Assembly (NCBI GenBank): GCA_002118135.1
Contig: BDIU01000081.1
Location: 5,581 to 69,580, forward strand
Length of the DNA stretch: 64,000 bases
Direction of reading: 5' to 3'
Source of the DNA: Trebouxia sp. TZW2008
Taxonomy: Eukaryota > Chlorophyta > Trebouxiophyceae > Trebouxiales > Trebouxiaceae
Part shown: in pieces, positions 24,727 to 37,700 of the stretch
Layout: every line of letters starts with the position of its first letter
Numbering within the stretch: the stretch's first letter is position 1
Made by a program: the position numbers and the translations under genes
Notes under the pieces: model-generated
What the model saw: the letters and a program-made list of their open reading frames with translations, nothing else
Databases searched by the model: none
Told to the model about the DNA's origin: nothing

Positions 24727-25768
24727 TACATGCGGTGCATCCACGCTTGACAGCAGCACGTGTGCCATGCACCAGATTCTGATGCTATTCATCACTGACA
24801 TACACAGAGCGGGTATCGTCGAGACACAATGCTTTTAAATATGGAAACAGATAGCATACTGATAATCACTTGTTGTGTTGCGAGCAGAAGCAACCACTGC
24901 ACTGGATCACCAGTGTATGGCAGGTGCATTTCAGCTTGCATCGCATGTTGTCAGTACTCATATCGTTCTGTCCAACTGTTTCAGCTGAAGCAGTTCAACA
25001 AAGGGTATCCAACACAGCAAAGTCTGTGTCTGGGAGTCAGCAACATATGACATTGTGCACGCATGCTTACAAACCTTATCTCATGTTATTTGAGCCTGTG
25101 TGCGTCAATGATATTTGAGCCTGTGTGCATCGATGATATTTGAGCCTGTAGCCTGTGTGCATCGATGATATTTGAGCCTGTGTGCATCGATGATATTTGA
25201 GCCTGTGTGCATCGATGATATCATGCCTCATAAAGTACGGTGTCTGAGGTTTGCCATCTGAGACTCCGCAAGTGCCAGCCATCCGTTGAAAAATTGATTG
25301 CTGAGCTGATACTTTCCAATCAAATCTCACTCAAGCCTTGTCCATGGAACGAGCGCAAGTCAAGTCAAGGCCTTGCATCTATGGTTGCATGCTCTTGTTG
25401 CATTGAGCAGCGCTGCTAGCATCAAAACAACTGGGCAGTGGCTGACCTATCAGTCGGATGCATGTTTATTGTATGCAGGTCACGATGAAGCACTTGAGGT
25501 GCTTCATCAAAGTCCTGCCGATCACTGCCATTGCAGGCAGCATCAGGGATTGCTTTGCATATATGAGGATGTATGTGTTCTGGGTTGCATGCAGGTCAAG
25601 CACTCAAGGTACTGCATCAAAAGTCCTGGCCGTCACTGCCGTTCAATGAGTGCACACAGCATCAGGCATTGACTTGCACATATGAGGGTGCGTGTGTTCT
25701 GGGTTGCATGCAGGTCAAGCACTCAGGGTACTGCGTCAAAGTCTTGATTGTCATTGCCATTGCAGATA
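24727..25768. other. Intergenic between METTL5 and TASH3 3' ends
   Basis: No gene is seen. The stretch holds two tandem arrays, listed separately, and the 3' UTRs of both convergent genes. Confidence 0.6.
25090..25225. repeat. 25 bp tandem repeat, five copies
   Basis: The unit GATATTTGAGCCTGTGTGCA plus TCGAT is repeated with few changes. One copy has a short internal duplication of AGCCTGT. Low divergence implies recent expansion. Confidence 0.92.
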
Positions 25769-25795
25769 TCAGGCATTGACTTGCACATATGAGGC
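25474..25795 (-). repeat. 120 bp tandem copies that include the TASH3 stop region
   Basis: The words CATGCAGGTCAAGCACTCA, GTACTGC-TCAAAGTC and CAGGCATTGACTTGCACATA recur with a period near 120 bp. The innermost copy contains the real end of TASH3 (YVQVNA and TGA at 25771-25769), so the edge-duplication pattern extends to the 3' end of the terminal exon. Confidence 0.75.
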
Positions 25796-28700
25796 TGGCA
25801 CTAGGCCCCGGGTCTGGTCAGCAACTCGTGTGATCTGGTACCACCCCTCAACTTCTACATGGACTATGATCTCATCACCAGGGTTGACTGTCACTTCTTC
25901 CTCACTCTCAGCTTCAAAACCTGCGTAGTCATGAGGATGCTTGCGATGACTGGCAAGCAAACTCCCTTGACTGCAACAACAAGCAAGCATCTGTGCTGCA
26001 GCCATGCATCTTGCCTGCAAATGTAATGATTGTTCTGCTCTGAAAGCGCATGGTCACGTTGCTCACCCTACAGTACAACTCCGGCCCTTGGCGTCAGATT
26101 ATACAGTAGCTCACAGCATACAGTGGGCTACGACTAGTACACAGTATAAACAGTGTGCAATACACCGTATGCATCAGCTCACCGTATAGCACAACTCCAG
26201 CCCATGGCTTGGGCTTGTTCTCAGCAACAGGGGAGCCCATGTTGGGACTGACATTACCCATGGGGGATTCAGGGGCCCGCCGGGGGGTCATGGATAGCTC
26301 TGAGGACATTGTTCGTCTGTGCCTGTGTGCCGCAATGGGTCCTAGCTTTGGCATGCCGTTGTCTGCATCAATCAACACAGAATTGAGCTGTGGAGGCGCA
26401 CAAGGGTACGCTTGTAATTCATATAGACGGTACGTCCCTTGCATACTATGCAGTGGCTTAGCACTTCGTCCCAAGTGCGTGGAAATGTGCGTGCGGCTTG
26501 CTGACATCTGCGCAGACTTGTCATGCATCAAAGCAAAAGCGTCTCCCTTTGCATACAGCAGGCCATTGGACCAAGCCCAAGCTCACCAACAAACACAAGT
26601 GCTTTGTAAGTCTCACATTGACTCAGCAATGTCTCCCCATGCATAGAGTATTGCATCACACAAATGCTGTCAGAAACAGCAGGCGCTCCAGGTGGGAAAG
26701 ACCGCGCATGCGTGGTGTGCATCAAGTCAGCAGAGTCACCACATGCATAGAGCAGTCTTTCAAGAAACGCGCAAACTCACCCTAAAAACCAACAGGAGCT
26801 CTAGGTGGGATAGACTGCATATGCGTGGTGTGCATCAAGTCAGCAGAGTCACCACATGCATAGAGCAGTCCTTCAAGAAACGCGCAAACTCACCCTAAAA
26901 ATCAACAGGAGCTCCAGGTGGGATAGACTGCACACGCGTGGTGTGCATCAAGTCAGCAGAGTCACCTCATGCATAGAGCAGTGCATTGAGCAGAACCTAA
27001 GCTCAGCATCAAAAGCAACAGAAGCTCTACACGGGGTACAAGTGAGGGCCTAAAAGTCCGCGTGAACACAGAGCAGTGCCTTGCAATAGGCAAAAGCTCA
27101 CCGTCAAAAACGACAGGCGCTCCACGTGGGATGGAACCCGATGGCCTCAGAGACGGTGACTGCTGCAATTTTTGAGACTGTGATCCAGAGAAGTCCTCAT
27201 ATTGGGTGCCAAAGCTGTCAAATCTGCCAGTGAAGGGTGAGGCAGATGGCTGCTGCTGCAGCTGCTGTGAGGCCTGCCGTGGCAGTTGCTGTGATGGCTG
27301 CCGTGGCAGCTGCTGGGGCGGGGCAGAGGGCTGCTGTAAAGTTTGTGGGGCTGGTCCTCCAAGAATGGGAGCATCAGATACCTGTGACATGTGTATAAAC
27401 ACATGTAAATGTATTCACAAATGTATCAGGTCAAGCCTTTGTAAATGTCAATATGTGACATAGAGCTTTCAAAGTAATAGTATCAGAGCATGTGAGGTTT
27501 CAGTGTCCACATGCCAGGCCTGTTGTGACTGTCCACTTTGAATGTTTGACAACCAGGCCATTGCTTGAAGTGCACTTGGTCATGTCTGGAAGTGAGTTAA
27601 GCTGGAGGTGAAGTTGGCAATTGAGTTGTTTTTCAACATACGTCAGGGCAAGTCAGCAAGAATGGTCAAGCAGCAGAATCTACTTCTTTCTGCAACGTTC
27701 AGGTGCCTGCAATGAGCATAACCTCAGAACAATGTATCACAATTTGTGTGCACTTGTAATGAAGTTTACCTGTCTAATGCCCTCAGAGATTGGGATTGGT
27801 GCAAATGCTGTGCCCTCTGCTGCCAACTGCCCTGCTCTGAAACCACTGGGGCTGTTAGCAGAAGCCCCGCTCACTGACTGCTGACTCGCCAGCTCAGGCT
27901 GGCGAGTCACAGACAGGCGCTCAGGCTCAACTGCAGGTACAGCCTTTTCAGCTTCTCCACTGAGCCAGGGAGTGTCTGAAAGTCCTCTGGCAATTGTCCC
28001 TCCATGACTGATATTGCCGTTGCCAATGACAGCTTCTGGAGCAGCTTGTGGGACAGCTTCAGCAGCAGCTTCTCCAGCAAATCTGGTAGGCTGAGCAGCA
28101 GCTGACCTACTACTTGCAACAGGTGATCTTGAAGGTGGTGGTGATGCTGGAGCTTGGTTAGCAATGGGTCTGTCTGTAGCGGCGTTTGCCAGGTCTGAAG
28201 CCTGAGCACTTTGAGCGCTTTGCATCCTTGCTTGCACATCTGCAAGACAAGTTTCAACTGTTATGCTGTGTCTATGATTTCAGGCATGGAGCAGCACGAG
28301 TGCCTGTTGACACAGTCAGAGCCCAGTGTCAACAGCAAGGTGCCATGACCAGAGAAGAACAATACTCAAAAGTCTGAAATGGCAGCAGCAACAGCAGATC
28401 AAGCTGCAGAGCGTGCAGGCCTGATCTAGCATGCAGCAGCATCAGCGTACTCAGCAGCAGCAAGTTTTGGAGCAGCAGACTCAGAAGCAGCCAACTCAGA
28501 GGCAGTGGACTCAGAAGCAGCCGGTTCAGGAGCAACAAGGCGGCAGCAGCACCAGCAGCAGATTCAGCCTGAGAAGCAGCAGATTGACAACAGCAATCAA
28601 TCAGGCAGCAGCAGCAGATGATTCAGCAACAGCAAGAGCAATAGCAGCAGACTACAGGCACAGACCTGATGGTTGGCGAGCAGCAAAGGCCTTTCTGTAG

Positions 28701-31700
28701 GCAAGGGATGTGGCATGAGCATCAGCAGCAGCAGCAGCAGCAGAGCAAATAGAAGCAGACTAAGAGGCAGCAGCAGCGGATCAAGCAACAGTGACAAGAC
28801 ACTGAGTAACAGCAGCAGCAGAGTCAGCAGCCACAGCAAGCGCAGACCTGAAGGTTGTCGAGCAGCAAAGGCGTCTCTGTAGGCAAGGGGTGTTGCCTCA
28901 TCCAGCTCAACATCCAGCCTCCCAGAAGCAAAAGCGTTGAGCCCCTGTGAGACAGACTACACATCTTGAGCTGCAGCGTATTGCATTGAACCGGTTGAGC
29001 CTTGGTTAACGCACTGAGATCCTGCCAGCCATCAACCTGACAGATGCAAAAGCATGAAGCCCCTGCACCGTGTTGTGCAAGACTCGTCTAACAGCCAGAG
29101 CTTCAAGCCCCTGAGATACAACGCAATATGCAATAACATGCAATAGTATCAAAGCATTGCCATAAATACTCTGCGTGTAAGTGGCAAGCATATGGCAGTG
29201 TCGCAAACAGATACATGCAGTAAGACATTGAGCATACACTGAGCAATACCAATGCAACAGAGACGGCTGCACCAGGAAGGTGTATGGCAGTGTGATAAGG
29301 ACTGGTAACGCAGTTACAAGTGGTCGAGCATACACTGAGGCGGGGTGCCTTAGAGGCTGTTGGGGAGCGGCCCCAATTGTTGCTGCCCCATTCCCTGGAG
29401 TATGGGTCTGTCCCATCTTGGCTTGCTTTCCAAGACTCTGCAGACACAAGGCCAAAAATTTGGTGTAGCAACAGGTATGCCCAGGCTTCTGCCTTGCACT
29501 GCAGTACGCCAGTGAGCAATGACACCTGACAACCAAACTGGCAATCAAACACTGCACACTGACCACAGCGGAACTTGTATGTAAGGACAAGCTGATGTAA
29601 GTGCAGTCCTGGGATGAGCGGTTGTTAGATCAAGACAACAATGTACCTCCACCAAAACCATTATCCTGGCTATTTCTGCCCCTGGCGCTGCTGGGGCCAA
29701 AATCATCTGCTGATGCCACAGAAGCCCTGGCTGAGGAGGGCTGTGCGCCGTAGCCCTCATCTCTGTAGCCTGAGTAAGCTGATTACACAAGGAATCAGGA
29801 TCAAAATAAGGATAAGGGTAGATACAACAATGAGGATCATGTAAGGCTACAGATTGTAGCGCAGATGGCATGAAGAAGAGGCATGAACTTCATCCATTTT
29901 TCAATGGATGCCATTGCATGTGTTTCCCAATCAGCAGAGCTGGACACATACGTCACAGACAGTCAGAGGTTGCAAACGGCAAATGGATCAAGCTTGCTAG
30001 GTGTCAGGATGTACAACAAGCAAAATATGAAAGCAAACCTTGGCTAATTGTACATACAGACAGGTTTTGGTGTTGGTGATCAGCACAGCAAAGACACAAT
30101 AGCAACAAATGCTTTGCAGTCCACCATGGCAATCTGTCACAGTCAAGCCAGGGCAGCGCACGGAATACAAAATGTTGAAGGCCCAGATGTTGCAACCTTG
30201 CCAAAAACCGCGATGGAAAAAAGAAAAACCGCGCATACACTTATGTTGCCTGGCAGGGGCAGCTTTGTCCAGATATGCTTGACTGACAACTCACCTGTTA
30301 GTGGTCACAGCTGTTGGAGACAGCGCTGGACAGGGCTACAGAGGAAGCAAACATGCGGGCTGAAAGTGGCAAGCATTATTGACCACGGTCTTGTACCATG
30401 GTTTTGCACCATGATAGTGTAACTACATTTAATTGGCAAGTCACCTAAGAAGCCCTCACAATTACAGTTGCCAGCGCTGGATGGGGCTGCAGAACGAGGC
30501 ACGCATGTGGGCTGAAAGTGCCAAGCGATGTTGCACCATGGTGGTGCATTGATATCGACTATGGCTACTCACCTCAGAAGCCTTGATGGTAATTGGAAGC
30601 AAACCTGTAGGCCAAGAGTGGCGAATTTGCCAAACAGTTGTAAGATTGCTTGGTTGGCAACTCACCTGAGTAGTTGTCATAGTTGTTGGAGACAGCGCTG
30701 GACAGGGCCGCTCCAGCAGCCCCCACAGCTGCTGGGGAAGCTTCTCCAGGCTGTAGAATGCGCACAAAGGAGGAAGGCACCAGGCCCACTTCACCGTGAA
30801 TGTTGGCCACTTGCAGCCAACCATCAACTTCGTGTGCCACCTCAACCTGAGAGTTGGAAAACAGGGCCGTGAAGAAGGGAAACAGAAGTGAAGCACAATG
30901 TTGTAACATCAGTGTCAAGCGCTGAACCCCAGGGGCAGCTACATGCTGTGATTGATACCTGATGCAGCTGTCTGACACTGTGTTTGCGCAGCATTGCTCT
31001 GGCACGATGTCACATACCTTCTGCGAATACATGACAGATGCTTGGAATGCTGGCAGTAGAGACCACAGATTGTGTTGCACCTCGCATGAGCAGCAGGTTG
31101 AAAGTCGGCCCAACCAGTCACTCATACTGCACAGGTGGCCAGGCATGTGACGCCTGTTGCAGGCAGCAGAGGCAATACAGATGCTGAAGCGTTTCCAGCA
31201 TACAGCAGCACGCACAGCACAGCAGGCGCAGCACAGCAGGCAACATCAAATATGACAAAGATGCTGTAACATTCAAGAAGCAAAGCGTGCACAGCACAGC
31301 AGGGATCTAACCTGCTCTCCCCTGTCAACTGTCAGCTCCTCGTCCACTGTGGCTTCAAAGTTGTACTGGACAATGCCACGGCCATTGATGATCACCATTT
31401 CTGCACATCAATAAAACTGATCAGGGCCAATTGACACCAATAAGCATGCTGGCATTACAGCTAGCACAGACGAACCTTATTTAGCCAATGACTGAACAAG
31501 CAAGACACAAACGACAAGCAAAACAAGCTGGAATTCAGCAGCCTTTGTCGTTGAGGAAGGATGATGACACGCTTTATCAGCATAGACTTTGCACAATCTT
31601 CTTGATACATCAACAAGCCGTACAAGACTGCTGAGAGACGCACCAGAGTTGCCGCGTGGCGACGACACCTCAGCTACGTTCAGCTCCAAGCTGGCCTGGC

Positions 31701-34700
31701 GCATGTGACCACCACCATAGCTGTAGTCCTCTTCCTCTTCTGCATAACCTGTGCAGCACAGGATGCATGTGAGCAGCAGTTGCAAGCAGTAGTCACAGCC
31801 CTGAGGCTCAGTGACAGCGACCTCCTTGAAGTCGCGCAGATAGAAGCCTGACATGATGTAAGGAACTATTCCGGCTTTGTGTTGGCCAAGCCAGCAACAC
31901 ACAGGCGTACAAGACAGCAAAGCTGTGATGCCCACAACAGGACGTGTTGAGAGGCTGTGTATGCCTTAGCCTGGTAAGGCGCTTCCCTTCGGCATAACAG
32001 CGGCAAAGCAGTGTGATCAGCCAAAACACAGCTGACCTTGAAAGGCTCTTCTGTTGGGCATAACAGCAGCAAAACAATGTGATCAGCCAAAACACAGCAG
32101 CTTAAATGCAGCATGCACAATCAACATGTGGGACCAGAGGCATTTGTCACCCCTTAGTGCAATCAAGCAGCACAAGACGGCACAAGTCGGCACACAAGGA
32201 GGTACAGCTGACCTGTATCATGATGGCCAGGGGAGATGTCTTTCCAAGGTCGGTAAGCCTTGGGCACAGGGGCATAGCTGGCAGTGACCTCAGCATTCAT
32301 CAAGCACAGAATAGTTGTTGAAAAGGACAGAAGGTTTGCGCAAGGAAAAAAAGGAGAGAAAGGTCTCACCTGTGTTGTATTGTTCAGGGGAGAGGTGATT
32401 GTGATTGTGAGTGTGGGACTGAGTACAAACTTTCCCCGTCTCTGTCATGTTGACCAGAAGAGACAACTCTTGCCTACCTGTGTCATACTGACCAGGGGAT
32501 ATGTCTTCCCAAAGTCGGTAAGGCTTGGGCACAGGGGCGTAGCAGGCAGAGACCTTGTCACCGGCCAAGCACAAACTAATCTTGTCTGTAGTGTATCAGT
32601 CAGGATTGACGCGCTTTAGCACCTGGGTCATGTTGGCCAAGGGAGGCATCTTTCCATGAGTTTGTGTGGCACGGTGCACAACCTTTTCTCACCTGTGTCG
32701 TATTGACCGGGGGAGATGTCTTCCCAAGGACGGTATGGCTTGGGCACAGGGGCGTAGCTAGCAGTGACCTTGTCATCCAGCTCTTTCTGCAAGGCATCCA
32801 GACTGCCCAAATCCAAGGGGGGTAGTGGGGCAAACTGCTCTTCTGCCCTGGGGGTTGGCGGCTTTTCCTGCAAAACCTGTGCAGCCAACGAGGCACCATT
32901 AAGACAACAAGTGCTGGCGGTGATGACTTCATCCAGCTCTTTCTGCAGAGCATCCAGACAATCCAGGTCCAAGGGGTTAAGTGGGGCAAAGTGCTCTTCT
33001 GCCCTGGGGGTTGGCGGCTGTTCCTGCAAAACCTGCGCAGCCAAGGAGGCACCATTAAGACAACAAGAGCTGGCGGTGATGACTTCATCCAGCTCTTTCT
33101 GCAGAACATCCAGACAATCCAGGTCCAAGGGGTCGAGTGGGGCCAACTGTTTCTCTGCCCTGGGGGTTGGCAGCTGCTCCTGTAACACCTGCACAGCCAA
33201 GCAAGACCAGGAAGCCAACAAGTGCTGGTAATGACCTTGTTGTGATGATGATCTTGTCATCCAGCTCCTTCTGCAATGCATTACGGCTGCCAAGGTCCAA
33301 AGGGGGTAGCGGGGCAAACTGCTCTTCTGCCCTGGGGTCCTGTAACACCTATACACCAACACGCACCAGCCACATGCATCAGCAGCACGGCAAGCATGGA
33401 CACAGGTATTGAGGGAATGAAGTCCTTCTGCAATGCGTCCAGGCTGCCCAGAGTAGGGGGTCAAACTGCTCTTCTGCCCTGGGGATGGGCAGCTGCTCCT
33501 GCAGCACCTGCACACACACTTGCATTGGCAGCGCAGCAGATACTGTTTCAAAGTAAGTGCGCGTATGTAGCTGTGACAGTCAATGAATGACATCAATGTC
33601 TGCATGCATGTCCTTTGTGACAGAAGATTTTGTCACCAAGGGTGTCTTGTATGACTGCTGAGGTGATTTGTCCAACAGCAGTGCCCAGGGCGTAGGCCAG
33701 GCCAGAGGAGGACAGGGCAGGCCAGAGGGGCAGAGGCAGGGCAGGGCAAGGGCAAGGGCAGTCTACCTTGGTGACCTCTCTAAGCTCGCTCTCTGTTCTG
33801 CTGATTGCCGACTCGTCATCAGACTCATCAAACTTGTCTTGATCCACTGTTGCAAAGGGAGAGGTTTTGGGCTCCTGCAGCAGACAAAACCCTCCAAAAT
33901 TACCAAGCATCTTGAGTGACATGATTCATGACTGTAACCATGATACCTGTTGTGATGACAGTTGTGATGAAGTTGATCACGATGCTGACGATGGACATGC
34001 AAGCGCATGATTGAGCAAACATGACGTCAATGGGATGAAGCCACTTGACCTATCAGCACCGCACAATGCAGCATGCTTTGTGCATTGAGAGCGCCGTGAA
34101 GAAGGTTGTGGAAGCAGTCAACAGCAAGTTAGCAAAGGAGAGCAATTCAAGCTGTGCACACAGCAGGCTAGTTGGTCAACAAGCAACCAGATGCACATAG
34201 AAGAGGATTGCAGAGGATGTGCATGCTACCGCTTCAGCTTTTTCTGGGCGGCTTGATGAACAAGCAATCAGATGCACAACGACAGGTGTAGAGGATACGC
34301 ATACCGCTGCTTCAGGTTTCTGCGGCTCAGGCGGTTTAGCCAGCTCAGCCAATTCCTCCAGACCCGTCCCTGACAGCAGTGCCCTGCTCTTGGGGCCTGC
34401 ATATGGGTGATGCGAGGGTCAGCTCAAAACCTAAACCCCCAGGACCACCAATCGCATGCCTTTACATAGACTGACCCGACCCAGGATGCAACAGATTGCA
34501 GCAGCTTAAGCTCATGAGGTCTGTTCCATCCATTAACTGCTAGGCATGTGATATGAGGTGCAACAAATGCCAGCAGTCCAGTGCGTACAGTACAATGTGA
34601 TGGACTTCCTGTGAGCTGCAATGTACTAAAATGGCCAGACTTGCATTGTCGGCTTCACCATTTGTTGCAGCTTTCCAATGCCGTCTGTGTCAAAGTAAGT

Positions 34701-37700
34701 GGCTAAAAAGCCATGGCTTTTGAATGTTGGCAATTGCCAGCTGTACATGCATGCAGCAAAATTGACATGAGCCATACCCAACGGGATGGTAAGCCCCGCC
34801 CATTGAGCAGATCCCACCGCTTGTTTTAATTTGTCAGTTGTGCAAATTGACACAAGTCCCGCAATTGCAGTTGCCTGCTGCGCAATGCAGAGCAGGTCAA
34901 TGCCTGCTGTATATCAACACACAACAGGAAACAAATGTCTCACCTAGAGGATGGTAAGCGCCGCCAAGGGAGCAGATCTGGTCTTCGATCTGGTTATAGA
35001 TCTGGTTGTGGCGAGCTTCCAGAGACTCCAACACTGCCTCAGGCCATTCTTCATGCTTCATGCCAAAGCGAGTGGCCAAACCTTCCAAGGTAATGCGGGT
35101 GGAGTAGATGGCATCCAGGATCTTGACAGCTGGCAAAACAGCTGAGGCAACACCTACGCAGGATGAAGGAGGGATGGGTAAGGTTGAACAATGAGGATCT
35201 GCAGTGAAGGTTGTGCAGGTGTGATGGACGAGATGTTGACTTGTGACTGGTCAAGACTGAAACAGCAGCGCTGCTCCCGTTGCCTATCGGTCAACATCAG
35301 TGCAAAGAGAGCCAAAAGCTTCTGTGCTGTCCATCACTGGCAATGGATTGCCACATAGAAAAGCAGCACTGCAACCTGTTGCCGATCGGCCAACATCATT
35401 GCAGAGAGAGCAGACAGCTTGCATGCTGTTAATGACTGGCAATGTATTGGGACAAAGCTTCATCATCAGGGCATGCTGTCCAACACTGGAAGCTGCTTCA
35501 CATGCCAGGCAGTGATAGCAGCAGCAGCAGCAGCAGCAGCGGCAATAGTGATTGCTGCCATGCAGTGCAATGATGCACAACCCAAGGTGCTGCATCTTGA
35601 GGCTCTGGCAGCAGCAGCAGCATCAGCAGCAATGGTGATTGCTGCCAGGCAGTGCAAAGATGCGCAATGCAAGTTGCTGCCAGGTTGTGGCGTTGGCAGG
35701 AGGCACAAAGAGGCTTGAAGCCTACCCATGGCATCTGGGTCGCTGATGTAGTCAGGGGCAGATAGGGACTTGAGGATGGTGTAGCCCTGCAGCTTGTAGG
35801 GCTCTTCTGACCGCACAGCCACCTGTAGAACCAGCGGCTTTGACAGCTCAATGCCGTGGTAACAGTACCTCTGCCCATAACGCATGGTACGTTGCCAATG
35901 CAGGCTGAAAAGCCCCTGTGGTTGCAAAGCAAGGGAAGCAGCAAAGTCGTACTGTCAAGTGAGAACGCCATAAGCATATATAGATTCAATATGTAATCAG
36001 TCTTGATGACACCGGGCATCAGCCACAAGCAGCAAACTTGCAAGAAGAACAGCAGCAGCACAGTCAGCTTCAGGATCTGCTATAAGCAGGCCAGCCTCTG
36101 ATGTGCGATGTCAAGTAGTGTGACTTGCCTCAGTAATGGTTTGCACAGCAGCCACTCATGTAACAAGCAGTACAATCAGCACTGGAGTCTGCTATCAGCA
36201 GGCCAGCTTCTCACAAGTGACGTGACAGATGAACATAGCAGCACACTCAGCAGTAAGTTTGCACAAGAGCAGGCTACATCCTCAACCGCCTACATATTTT
36301 GTGTGTTCAGTAAGGCACGGTTAGAGCTGAGGCTTGCCTTGGCAATTGCTGGGACAGCAGCCACTCAGTTGACAAGCAACACATGGGTTTCAACTCAAAG
36401 GTTCCCCTAATGTGGTAATGTCTGCAACATAGCACTGACGCCAGGGTTATGCAAATGCAGAAAAATGTTACAATTGGACGTCTGGTGTGGTCTGTAGCTG
36501 AAGCTATATCGATCCATTAAAGCTGCGTGACTTCTAAATGCTAATTGCCGACCGCGAGCGCTGAAGGCAAGCATGGACTGTCACTGACATGTGGAGCTGA
36601 TAAGTCAGCAATGGGTTGATGACTGTCAGGTCACATGGCATGCAGTGTGGTGATGCAGCACAAATTGGCTGAAGAAGACAGCTGTGGCTTGCCTTGGCAA
36701 TGGCTTGGACAGCAGCCACTCTGATGGCCCAAGGCTGAGACAGAGCGCTGTGGTGCAGGTGCGACAGCACAGCTGCCACAAGCGGTTTCCTCAGGGCCTG
36801 CGGTCAATCACAGCAGTTGTAACACGCTAGCAAAGCAACAGTGACCACGCACAGCACTGGTCTGTTAGAGACCAACAGTGATCAGGCAGAGCTAGTGGCC
36901 TAAGGCTGAGACAAGGCGCTGTGGTGTAGGTGGGACAGCACAGCCACCACCAGCGGCTTCCTCAGAGCCTGTCGTCATGCAATGCACCCATCTTAGTCAA
37001 CAGCACAGCATCGGTGTCAAGTAAGGACTGACAGAGACCACTTGATGAGGGTCCAAGGCTGAGACAGGGCGCTGTGGTGCAGGTGGGACAGCACAGCCGC
37101 CACCAGAGGTTTCCTCAGGGCCTGTCATCACGCAATGCACCCATGTTAGCCTCAAGATCGACAGTCAGAAGCACAGCACTTGTGTCAACCCAGCACCAAC
37201 AGAGACCATTTGATTATGGCCCAAGGCTGAGACAGAGCGCTGTGGTGCAGGTGGGACAGCACAGCTGCCACAAGAGGTGTCCTGAGGGCCCGGTGGGCAA
37301 ACACAGCATTGGTAACAAGTAGGGAGAACAGTGACCAGGCAATGATTTTGGCAGCTTGCCGACAGCGCGTGAGTCAAGCAAAGGCTGAGACAGAGCGCTG
37401 TGGTGCAGGTGGGACAGCACAGCTGCCACAAGCGGTTTCCTCAAGGCCTGTGGGCAAACGCAGCATTGAGGAACAAGTGGGGAGGACGGTGACCAGGCAA
37501 TGATGCTGGCAGCTTGCTGACAGCGCATGAGTCAAGCAAAGGCTGAGACAGAGCGCTGTGGTGCAGATGGGACAGCACAGCTGCCACAAGCGGTTTCCTC
37601 AGGGCCTGTGGACAAACACAGCATTGAGAAACAAGTGGGGAGATCAGTGACCAGGCAATGATGTTGGCAGCTTGCTGACAGCGCGTGAATCAAGCAAAGG

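Noticed and set aside
28400..28910. Gln/Ala or Leu-rich open frames on both strands.
   Set aside because: They follow from CAG repeats in a TASH3 intron and have no phase-compatible splice sites.
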